Positions 7,582 to 13,745 of a stretch of DNA of 21,974 nt are shown here, piece after piece. The stretch is from SZUA-584 sp964607965 (GTDB lineage Bacteria; Bacillota; Clostridia; Christensenellales; SZUA-584): positions 1 to 21,974 of the forward strand of contig CAZSMH010000024.1 of the NCBI GenBank assembly GCA_964607965.1, given 5' to 3'. A program made the position numbers and the translations under genes. Numbering within the stretch: position 1 is the stretch's first letter; each line of letters opens with the position of its first letter. The notes under the pieces were generated by a model that had not been told where the DNA came from, did no database searches, and worked only from the letters and a program-made list of their open reading frames with translations.

Positions 7582-8388
7582 ATGACAACATACAACATTG
7601 GGTTTGTAGGCGCAGGCAACATGGCTTATGCTATAATCAAGGGCTGTGTAGAAAAAAGTATAGTCGATGCAAAAAACATTTATGTATTCGACACAGACAG
7701 TTCCAAGACGAAGGCTATAAATGAGAAATTCGGAGTTATACCCGCTGACTCTCTTTCAAAGCTTTGCGGCAAAAGCGATATTATGTTGCTTGCGGTAAAA
7801 CCAAATGTAATAGAGCAGGTGCTGCTTGATATAAAGGATATAACAGCAGGGAAGACGCTTGTATCCATAGCGGCCGGCTGGAGTTCGGAAAAAATACGTA
7901 GAATAATTGGTATAGACATGCCTGTATGCAGGATTATGCCCAATACGCCGTTGATGGTGGGGGAGGGAATGAGCGTTTTTGAAACGCCGTGCAATATAGA
8001 AGCCGATAAAATGCAGCTTATAGAAAAAATATTTTCTTCACTTGGGAAAATTGATTACGCTCCTGTTACGTCTATGGATGCTGTGACAGCAGTATCCGGA
8101 AGCGGACCCGCATATGTTTTTATGCTGATAGAAGCGATGTCTGACGCAGGCGTTTTATGCGGTCTTCCGCGTGCGCAGGCAACAAAGCTTTCTGCTCAGA
8201 CGGTGCTGGGAGCTGCCAAGATGGTACTGGAAACCGGCAGCCATCCGGGGGCGCTGAAAGACGCGGTCTGTTCTCCGGGCGGAACGACAATAGAGGCTGT
8301 AAAATCGCTTGAACGTGACGGCTTTAGAGGCGCTGTTATAAAAGCTGTGGAAAAATGCACTGCAAAATCTAAATCAATGACTGAATAA
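7582..8388 (+). CDS. proC: Pyrroline-5-carboxylate reductase
   Basis: ProC reduces 1-pyrroline-5-carboxylate to proline with NAD(P)H, the last step of proline synthesis. Product 268 residues, the family length. Seen: N-terminal Rossmann motif GFVGAGNMA at 7-15, AVKP at 71-74, the MPNTP segment at 119-123, the signature SGSGPAY at 172-178 in the dimerisation helices, and SPGGTTI at 231-237. ATG 7582 has AGGAGG at 7570-7575. The stop codon TAA shares its last base with the rnhA ATG (TAATG), so the two genes are probably translationally coupled. No proA or proB is present here, and no clear plus-strand promoter is seen in the gap after tRNA-Trp. Confidence 0.96.
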   Translation: MTTYNIGFVGAGNMAYAIIKGCVEKSIVDAKNIYVFDTDSSKTKAINEKFGVIPADSLSKLCGKSDIMLLAVKPNVIEQVLLDIKDITAGKTLVSIAAGWSSEKIRRIIGIDMPVCRIMPNTPLMVGEGMSVFETPCNIEADKMQLIEKIFSSLGKIDYAPVTSMDAVTAVSGSGPAYVFMLIEAMSDAGVLCGLPRAQATKLSAQTVLGAAKMVLETGSHPGALKDAVCSPGGTTIEAVKSLERDGFRGAVIKAVEKCTAKSKSMTE

Positions 8389-8828
8389 TGAAAAATATAA
8401 AGATATATACCGACGGAGCATGCTCTGGAAATCCGGGTCCGGGCGGCTGGGCTGCCGTGCTGATATACAAAGGCAGAGAAAAGCAAATTTACGGCTATGA
8501 GGTCGATACGACCAACAATCGCATGGAACTGACAGCCGTTCTGGAAGCTCTGCGCGCCCTTAAAGAACCGTGTAATGCGGTTGTTTACACAGACAGCGCC
8601 TACATTCAAAAAGCTTTCGGACAGGGCTGGATTAACCGCTGGGAACAAAACGGCTGGAAAACTGCCGCGAAACAGCCTGTGGAAAATCAGGATTTATGGA
8701 AGGCGCTGATTTTTGTTTTAAAGGAACATGAAGTATCGTTTGAAAAAGTAAAGGGACATTCGGACGATAAGTACAATAACCTGTGCGATTCTTTGGCGAG
8801 AAAGGCAATAAAAGAGCATAACGGCTGA
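8388..8828 (+). CDS. rnhA: Ribonuclease HI
   Basis: RNase HI cuts the RNA strand of RNA-DNA hybrids such as R-loops and primers. Product 146 residues with no extra hybrid-binding domain. All active-site residues align with the classic enzyme: Asp9 in YTDGACSGNPG, Glu47 in NNRMELTA, Asp69 in VYTDSAY, His124 in VKGHSD and Asp134 in LCDSLA. The start overlaps the proC stop by one base and lacks its own strong ribosome site. The reading frame ends 4 bases before the inverted repeat at 8833-8864. Confidence 0.96.
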   Translation: MKNIKIYTDGACSGNPGPGGWAAVLIYKGREKQIYGYEVDTTNNRMELTAVLEALRALKEPCNAVVYTDSAYIQKAFGQGWINRWEQNGWKTAAKQPVENQDLWKALIFVLKEHEVSFEKVKGHSDDKYNNLCDSLARKAIKEHNG

Positions 8829-8832
8829 TACA

Positions 8833-8864
8833 ACTATGCGTAAAAGACAAGTTTTGCGCATAGT
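8833..8864. repeat. 13-6-13 inverted repeat; candidate dif-like recombination site or operator
   Basis: Left arm ACTATGCGTAAAA (8833-8845), 6-base centre GACAAG (8846-8851), right arm TTTTGCGCATAGT (8852-8864). The arms match at 12 of 13 positions. Neither strand has a T-tract after it, which argues against a standard intrinsic terminator of rnhA. The layout of two 13-base arms around a short centre fits tyrosine-recombinase core sites, and the adjacent gene, starting 32 bases later, encodes such an enzyme. A terminator without a T-tract, or a regulator binding site over the recombinase promoter, remains possible. Confidence 0.5.
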
Positions 8865-8896
8865 ATAACCCTTTATATCATTTAAGGAACATAATA

Positions 8897-9949
8897 ATGT
8901 CCAAAACAAGCAAGACTGAGCGAAATATTCATAATTCACAAAAGCTGCACCGCGTACTTGAAACGCTGCCTAAGTTTTGCATTTCGTTTTTTCGTGCAAT
9001 TGAGCCGCATACATCGCTGTTAACGCGTATAAATTACGCATACGATCTTCGGCTTTTCTTTAAGTTTATTGAAGACGAGCTTGGACGCAGCACAAATAAT
9101 ATGGCGCCTTATGATTTGCAGACACTTTCCATAAATGATTTTGAACGGTACATAGAATACTTAAGGCTATATTATAATGATGAAAGTGTGCGTGAAAACG
9201 GAGAAAAAGGTCTTGCGCGAAAAATCGCTTCACTCCGCAGCTTTTACAAATATTATTACAATAAAGAGGAAATAAGTGACAATATTACGGCAAGGCTGGT
9301 TACTCCAAAGATTCATGAAAAACCGATATTAAGGCTTACTCACGATGAAGCGTTAAAACTTTTGCATGTTATTGACACAGGTGAAGGGCTGTCCAAAAAG
9401 CAGCTTACATATCATGGCTTAAACAGACTCCGAGATATTGCGATATTTACGCTGTTTTTAACAACGGGAATACGCATAAGCGAACTATGCGCGCTGGATG
9501 TCAGCGATTTTGACATAAATGCGCGTTCCTTTAAAGTGCTGCGCAAGGGCGGAAACGAGGCAATACTGTATTTTGGCGAAGAAACAAAAAAAGCGATTGA
9601 AGACTACATTAAGGAGCGTAAGACAAAAGCGACATACAGTCAACACTCCCCCATGTTCCTTTCAATGCAGAAAAAACGTATAAGTGTGCGTGCCATGCAG
9701 ATGCTGGTGCAGAAATATGCCTCAATAGCCGTTCCGTTAAAAAATATTTCCCCGCATAAGCTAAGGAGCACTTACGGTACGATGCTGTATCAAAACACCG
9801 GCGATATATACCTTGTAGCAGATGTTTTAGGCCACAAAGATGTAAACACTACCAGAAAGCACTATGCTGCGATAGACGAATCTCAAAGAAAGCGGGCAGC
9901 AAAGGCGGTTGTGCTGCAAACTAAGAACGAATTTCCCGAAAGCGAATGA
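8897..9949 (+). CDS. XerS-like tyrosine recombinase
   Basis: Product 350 residues, longer than XerC or XerD (about 300) and close to streptococcal XerS. The N-terminal part (about 16-60), with LETLPKFCISFFR and YAYDLRLFFKFI, resembles XerS more than XerC/D from memory. The catalytic domain has the complete set: Arg193 in TTGIRISEL, Lys217 in LRKGGN, His287 and Arg290 in SPHKLRSTY, His313 in LGHKDVNTT, and Tyr323 in RKHYAAID. ATG 8897 follows AAGGA. There is no nearby phage or transposon gene, so a housekeeping role in chromosome-dimer resolution is likelier than an integrase role. The inverted repeat 32 bases upstream is a candidate target. A small membrane protein gene and lexA follow. Confidence 0.85.
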   Translation: MSKTSKTERNIHNSQKLHRVLETLPKFCISFFRAIEPHTSLLTRINYAYDLRLFFKFIEDELGRSTNNMAPYDLQTLSINDFERYIEYLRLYYNDESVRENGEKGLARKIASLRSFYKYYYNKEEISDNITARLVTPKIHEKPILRLTHDEALKLLHVIDTGEGLSKKQLTYHGLNRLRDIAIFTLFLTTGIRISELCALDVSDFDINARSFKVLRKGGNEAILYFGEETKKAIEDYIKERKTKATYSQHSPMFLSMQKKRISVRAMQMLVQKYASIAVPLKNISPHKLRSTYGTMLYQNTGDIYLVADVLGHKDVNTTRKHYAAIDESQRKRAAKAVVLQTKNEFPESE

Positions 9950-9959
9950 TTACTATAAA

Positions 9960-10003
9960 TTGACACATATATTTTACTATGATATTCTGCATATTGGTAT
10001 AAT
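9960..10003 (+). promoter_or_regulatory. Candidate promoters of the small membrane protein gene
   Basis: Two options are seen. TTGACA (9960-9965) and TATTCT (9983-9988) are separated by 17 bases. An extended -10, TGG plus TATAAT (9995-10003), has no clear -35. Either would separate this gene from the recombinase upstream. Confidence 0.45.
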
Positions 10004-10025
10004 TATCAATGGGAGGTATTATATT

Positions 10026-10583
10026 ATGTATCCCAACATATACTCATATGATTCGGTTGTAAAGTTTCTTATATTTTCATTTGCGGTTTTAGTCTATGTA
10101 TTTTTTTCTCTGGGATTGTACACCATAGCAAAGCGCCGCGGATTGCGCAATTATGGCTTGGCATGGGTACCGGTGGCCAATTACTGGATACTGGGCAGCG
10201 TTGCCGATCAGTATGACAATGCGCATACCGGAAAGAACCTAAAGCTGAGAAAGCATTTACTGTGGCTTAGCATTACAAGTATTATATTATATTTTGTTAT
10301 GAACAGTATTATATATAACAATATAAATACATACATTTATACACCGTATATATTAATATTATACTTTTATATGTTAATTTTGTTTCCTTTTGTTTTTGCA
10401 CTATTAATATTTGAATATATAGCGCTATATAAGCTATACCGTTCGTGCAGCCCGGATAATGCAGTGGTATTGCTTGTGTTCTCCATAACTTTTTCAGTAA
10501 TTATACCATTTGTTCTGTTTTCTATGCGCAAAAGCGACAAGGGTATGCCAGTGCTGCCGCCCGCACAGGAAATGCAAACTTAA
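10026..10583 (+). CDS. Small multi-pass membrane protein, unknown function
   Basis: The start is ATG 10026, which follows GGGAGG at 10011-10016. The longer open frame from 9909 overlaps the recombinase gene and is not needed. Product 185 residues with about four membrane segments (roughly 12-34, 77-97, 106-136 and 146-166). A conserved-looking loop, AKRRGLRNYGLAWVPVAN followed by ILGSVADQYD, lies between the first and second spans. Proteins with a similar 'GLAW-PVAN-W-LG' loop are, as I recall, common unannotated membrane proteins in Clostridia. A basic stretch and a proline-rich tail end it. I do not recognise a function, and its place between a Xer enzyme and lexA gives no firm clue. Confidence 0.8.
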   Translation: MYPNIYSYDSVVKFLIFSFAVLVYVFFSLGLYTIAKRRGLRNYGLAWVPVANYWILGSVADQYDNAHTGKNLKLRKHLLWLSITSIILYFVMNSIIYNNINTYIYTPYILILYFYMLILFPFVFALLIFEYIALYKLYRSCSPDNAVVLLVFSITFSVIIPFVLFSMRKSDKGMPVLPPAQEMQT

Positions 10584-10599
10584 AGCATTTGATAAATAA

Positions 10600-10611
10600 G
10601 AACATTTGTTT
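10600..10611. promoter_or_regulatory. Candidate LexA (SOS) box upstream of lexA
   Basis: GAACATTTGTTT fits GAACnnnnGTTT, one base from the symmetrical Firmicute core GAACnnnnGTTC. It lies 10 bases upstream of the -35 of the lexA promoter, which would allow autoregulation. One imperfect 12-base match in AT-rich DNA is modest evidence. Confidence 0.5.
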
Positions 10612-10621
10612 GCTTTTTGCG

Positions 10622-10650
10622 TTGACATCTTTGTTATCATTTGCTATTAT
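10622..10650 (+). promoter_or_regulatory. Predicted sigma-A promoter of lexA
   Basis: A perfect TTGACA (10622-10627) and TATTAT (10645-10650, 5 of 6) are separated by 17 bases. The -10 ends 35 bases before the lexA ATG. Confidence 0.75.
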
Positions 10651-10685
10651 TGTTTTAAAGAATTCTAATTTGCGGGGCTGTATTA

Positions 10686-11288
10686 ATGGAGAGTTTGACA
10701 AAGCGTCAGTTTGAAGTGCTTGAATATTTAAAGAGCTATATTGATAACAACGGATATGCGCCTTGCGTAAGAGATATATGCTTTGCGCTTGGCTTAAAGT
10801 CCACATCAACAGCACATGCTCATTTAACCAAGCTTGAACGAAAAGGATACATTTCGCGGGACCCAGCAAAGCCGCGTACAATAATGATATGCGGTGAGAA
10901 CAGGCATAAAGAGCGTATGGTGGCAGTGCCCGTTCTCGGAAGGGTTGCGGCCGGCGCACCTATAACCGCTGTAGAAAACATAGAGGAATACATCTCTCTC
11001 CCCTATTCGCTGCTGGGATCCGAAGATGTTTTTATGCTTAATGTAAGCGGCGAAAGTATGATGAATGCCGGAATTCGCAATAAGGACAAAATAATTGCGC
11101 AAAAACAAAATTATGCGCAAAACGGCGATATAATAGTTGCCCTTCTTGAAGACGAAGCAACTGTCAAACGCTTTTTTGTGGAGGAAGGCCGCATAAGGCT
11201 GCAGCCCGAAAACGAAAACTTCCAGCCCATATATGCGCAGAATATAGACATACTCGGCAAGGTAATAGGCGTTCTGCGGATGTTTTGA
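10686..11288 (+). CDS. lexA: SOS repressor LexA
   Basis: LexA represses DNA-damage genes and cleaves itself when RecA is activated. Product 200 residues. The N-terminal winged helix (about 1-68) has the family pattern: LTKRQFEVLEYL, APCVRDICFALGLKSTSTAHAHL and LERKGYI. The cleavage bond is Ala89-Gly90 in GRVAAGAP. The catalytic dyad is Ser124 in VSGESM and Lys161 in EATVKRFF. The protein is therefore competent for self-cleavage. It has its own promoter and a possible SOS box. The gene ends only 3 bases before the convergent ynbB end, with no terminator between them. It is next to a Xer-type recombinase and near the mutSL operon. Confidence 0.97.
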   Translation: MESLTKRQFEVLEYLKSYIDNNGYAPCVRDICFALGLKSTSTAHAHLTKLERKGYISRDPAKPRTIMICGENRHKERMVAVPVLGRVAAGAPITAVENIEEYISLPYSLLGSEDVFMLNVSGESMMNAGIRNKDKIIAQKQNYAQNGDIIVALLEDEATVKRFFVEEGRIRLQPENENFQPIYAQNIDILGKVIGVLRMF

Positions 11289-11291
11289 TGA

Positions 11292-12566
11292 CTATTTTGC
11301 AAGCCCCATTTCATCCAGCGCTATCATAAGACCAAGTTTCATGTGAGCGTATGTGAGCCCCCCCTGCGCGTACACAATATACGGAGGTCTTACCGGAGCA
11401 TCCGCAGAAAGCTCTATTGAAGCCCCCTGCACAAAAGTACCGGCAGCCATAACTATTTTATCTTCATAACCAGGCATATCCCAGGGAATAGGCGTAGCCC
11501 GGCTGTCGACAGCCGCGGCTTTTTGTATTGCCCTTGTATATGCAAGCAGCAATTTTTCATCCTGAAGCATTATAGACTGCGTTATATCGCTGCGCGGAGC
11601 GTCATGAACGGGATACACTTTAAAACCATAGCTTTCAAAAACTTTTGCATACAGCATGCTTCCCTTTAAGCACTCCCCTACCACATGCGGAGCCATAAAC
11701 AAACCCTGAAAAAAGCTTCTGTATGACGCTTCGTACGAGCCGACCTGTGCGCCGAGCCCCGGACATGTAAGCCTGTTTTCCACAAGCCTTATTAAATCTT
11801 CCCTACCTGCTATATATCCGCCTGTGGGTGCAATTCCTCCGCCCGGGTTTTTAATCATCGAGCCGGCGATAATATCCGCGCCGCATTCTATCGGTTCTTC
11901 CGTTTCACAAAACTCGCCGTAGCAATTATCGACTATTACTATGATATCCGGATACTGATGCTTAACGGCAAGCACAAACTCCCGAAGCTGCAGCATAGAT
12001 ATTGCATCGCGCCATTCATAGCCACGAGAACGCTGTACAAAAAGAGCTTTAGGACGCTCGCTTTCGGCTATCGTTTTTAATACTCGCGGCAAATCTATCT
12101 GACCGTCCGGAAGCAAATCCACCTGGCGGTATAAAACTGCCAAGTCGCATAAAGAACCGCAATCCGCGCTTTCCCTTTTCCCTATAACGCTGTTTAAAGT
12201 ATCATAAGGCCTCCCGGTTACGCTTATAAGCGTATCAAGAGGGCGCAGCACCGCGTAAAGAGCAAGCGCTATGGCATGGGTGCCCGAGGCTATATGAGGG
12301 CTTAGAACGGCGCTTTGGGCGCGTACAGTATGCGCAAAAACATCAGAAAGAGCCTGCCTTCCCTCGTCAGCATATCCGTAGCCTGTTGACGGCGCAAAAT
12401 GGCGCGGACTAATATTTTTACTCCAAAAAGCTTCAATAACCTTATACTGATTTAATTCGGATATTTGTTCTATGTTTAAGAAAAAATTTAAAAGCGAAGC
12501 CTCTGCCCCTTTAACAATTGCATAGGCTTTTTCGCTTATACCCATTCTATAGAGTTGCTGCTGCAT
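11292..12566 (-). CDS. ynbB: Methionine gamma-lyase-family PLP protein (YnbB, 'aluminium resistance' family)
   Basis: Product 424 residues, a fold-type I pyridoxal-phosphate enzyme of the family long called aluminium resistance protein and also named methionine gamma-lyase family. Seen: ASGTHAIALALYAVL at 93-107 for cofactor phosphate contact, VDNCYGEF at 212-219 with Asp213 facing the pyridine nitrogen, and the Schiff-base Lys239 in GSMIKNPGGG. The reaction in the cell is not settled for the family. ATG 12566 shares its A with the last base of the hfq stop TAA (TAATG), pointing to coupling. The order miaA-hfq-ynbB is also seen in Bacillus, so the link to RNA genes is old. It is the last gene of the mutS operon. 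Confidence 0.9.
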   Translation of the reverse strand: MQQQLYRMGISEKAYAIVKGAEASLLNFFLNIEQISELNQYKVIEAFWSKNISPRHFAPSTGYGYADEGRQALSDVFAHTVRAQSAVLSPHIASGTHAIALALYAVLRPLDTLISVTGRPYDTLNSVIGKRESADCGSLCDLAVLYRQVDLLPDGQIDLPRVLKTIAESERPKALFVQRSRGYEWRDAISMLQLREFVLAVKHQYPDIIVIVDNCYGEFCETEEPIECGADIIAGSMIKNPGGGIAPTGGYIAGREDLIRLVENRLTCPGLGAQVGSYEASYRSFFQGLFMAPHVVGECLKGSMLYAKVFESYGFKVYPVHDAPRSDITQSIMLQDEKLLLAYTRAIQKAAAVDSRATPIPWDMPGYEDKIVMAAGTFVQGASIELSADAPVRPPYIVYAQGGLTYAHMKLGLMIALDEMGLAK

Positions 12567-12820
12567 TACTCTTCCGGTGATTCTTTTGACTTATCAAAAA
12601 ACTGAAATAATATGGGGCGAGACGGCGAAATCGTTGAAACAGCATGTTTATATATCATCATCTGTTTGCCTTCACTGTCAAGGATAATTGTAAAATTGTC
12701 AAACCCCTTGACAACACCTTTTATCTGGTATCCGTTTGTCAAATGGACTGTAACGTTAACGTGCTCTTTGCGGACTTGGTTTAAAAACACATCCTGCAGT
12801 ATTATTACTGATTTCTGCAT
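12566..12820 (-). CDS. hfq: RNA-binding protein Hfq
   Basis: Hfq forms a hexamer ring and helps small RNAs and mRNAs meet. I start at the ATG at 12820 because AAAGGGG lies just upstream; the ATG at 12838 has no ribosome site. Product 84 residues. Sm1 is visible as LQDVFLNQVRKEHVNVTVHLTNG, with the KG-F loop after it, and the Sm2 motif YKHAVSTI is at 57-64. A short acidic tail (KSKESPEE) ends it. The ribosome site lies inside the end of miaA, and the gap to the miaA stop is one base. Hfq is present in many but not all Clostridia, usually beside miaA as here. Confidence 0.96.
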   Translation of the reverse strand: MQKSVIILQDVFLNQVRKEHVNVTVHLTNGYQIKGVVKGFDNFTIILDSEGKQMMIYKHAVSTISPSRPILFQFFDKSKESPEE

Positions 12821-12821
12821 A

Positions 12822-13745
12822 TTAAAACCCCTTTCCATCTGTATATGATATTATACCATAAACCAGTTCTTCTAAACAGCTGTACTGGCATATATTAAAC
12901 CACATGATGCGTGAGTCACGCTTAAACCATGTTATTTGCCTTTTGGCATACCGCCTGGTGTTTCGTTTTATAAGAGCAATTGTATCTTCAAGAGATGCTT
13001 TGCCTTCAAAATAAGAGTAAAACTCCTTATAACCTATGGCCTTTAATGCGTTTACATCGCCGTACTTTTCTATAAGCGTACGCGCTTCGCTCTCAAGCCC
13101 CTGTTTTATCATATCGTCAACGCGTGCATCTATACGCTCGTATAGCATATCCCGCGGCATCATAAGCCCTATAATCAAAAACGAGTCGTTATCATTCGGC
13201 TTAAGAAAATCATATTTTTCTAACCCACCGGACTCAATTAACTCAAGGCGCCTTATGATGCGCCTTAAATCACAGGAAGAAATCAAATTGGCATATTCAG
13301 GGTCTTTTTGTTTCAGTTCATTATACAGGTATTCAATACTTTTGTCATCAGCGAGTTGTGTATATTTTTGTCGTAATTTGTCGTTTGGCGCCGTATTCCC
13401 AAAATCAAGTGAATATACGAGAGAATTAATATAAAGGCCGGTGCCGCCGCAAACGACCGGCAAAAGCCCCTTTGAATTACATTGCTCAATAAGTAAAAAT
13501 GCATCGCGCTTAAAATCCGCAGCAGTATATGCTTGGTTTGGTGCAACAATATCAATAAGGTAATGCAAAACTCCCTGCATTTGCTCTGCAGAGGTTTTAG
13601 CCGTGCCGATATCAAGGCCTTTGTAAATCTGCATGCTGTCGGCGGAAATCACCGGTACTTTTTTCGCTTTGGCATATGCTATGGAAACTGCCGTTTTACC
13701 GCAGGCAGTAGGTCCTGTAATGACAATAAATCTGCGTCGGCTCAT
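12822..13745 (-). CDS. miaA: tRNA dimethylallyltransferase
   Basis: MiaA transfers a dimethylallyl group to A37 of tRNAs reading UNN codons. Product 307 residues. The P-loop GPTACGKT is at 11-18, SADSMQIYKGLDIGTAK at 34-50, and the GGTGLYI segment at 100-106; QITWFKRD sits near the C-terminus. The ATG overlaps the mutL stop by 4 bases (ATGA), and AAAAGGG precedes it. MiaB, encoded at 20346-21695 in this window, acts on the product (i6A to ms2i6A), so both steps of one tRNA modification are within 8 kb. Confidence 0.97.
   Translation of the reverse strand: MSRRRFIVITGPTACGKTAVSIAYAKAKKVPVISADSMQIYKGLDIGTAKTSAEQMQGVLHYLIDIVAPNQAYTAADFKRDAFLLIEQCNSKGLLPVVCGGTGLYINSLVYSLDFGNTAPNDKLRQKYTQLADDKSIEYLYNELKQKDPEYANLISSCDLRRIIRRLELIESGGLEKYDFLKPNDNDSFLIIGLMMPRDMLYERIDARVDDMIKQGLESEARTLIEKYGDVNALKAIGYKEFYSYFEGKASLEDTIALIKRNTRRYAKRQITWFKRDSRIMWFNICQYSCLEELVYGIISYTDGKGF

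Noticed and set aside
8833..8864. Hairpin as a standard intrinsic terminator of rnhA
   Set aside because: The stem is good but no T-run follows on either strand (the plus strand reads ATAACCCTTT). Kept as a repeat with a possible recombination or operator role.
9909..10025. Longer N-terminus for the small membrane protein
   Set aside because: It would overlap the recombinase gene and has no ribosome site, while ATG 10026 has GGGAGG at a good distance.
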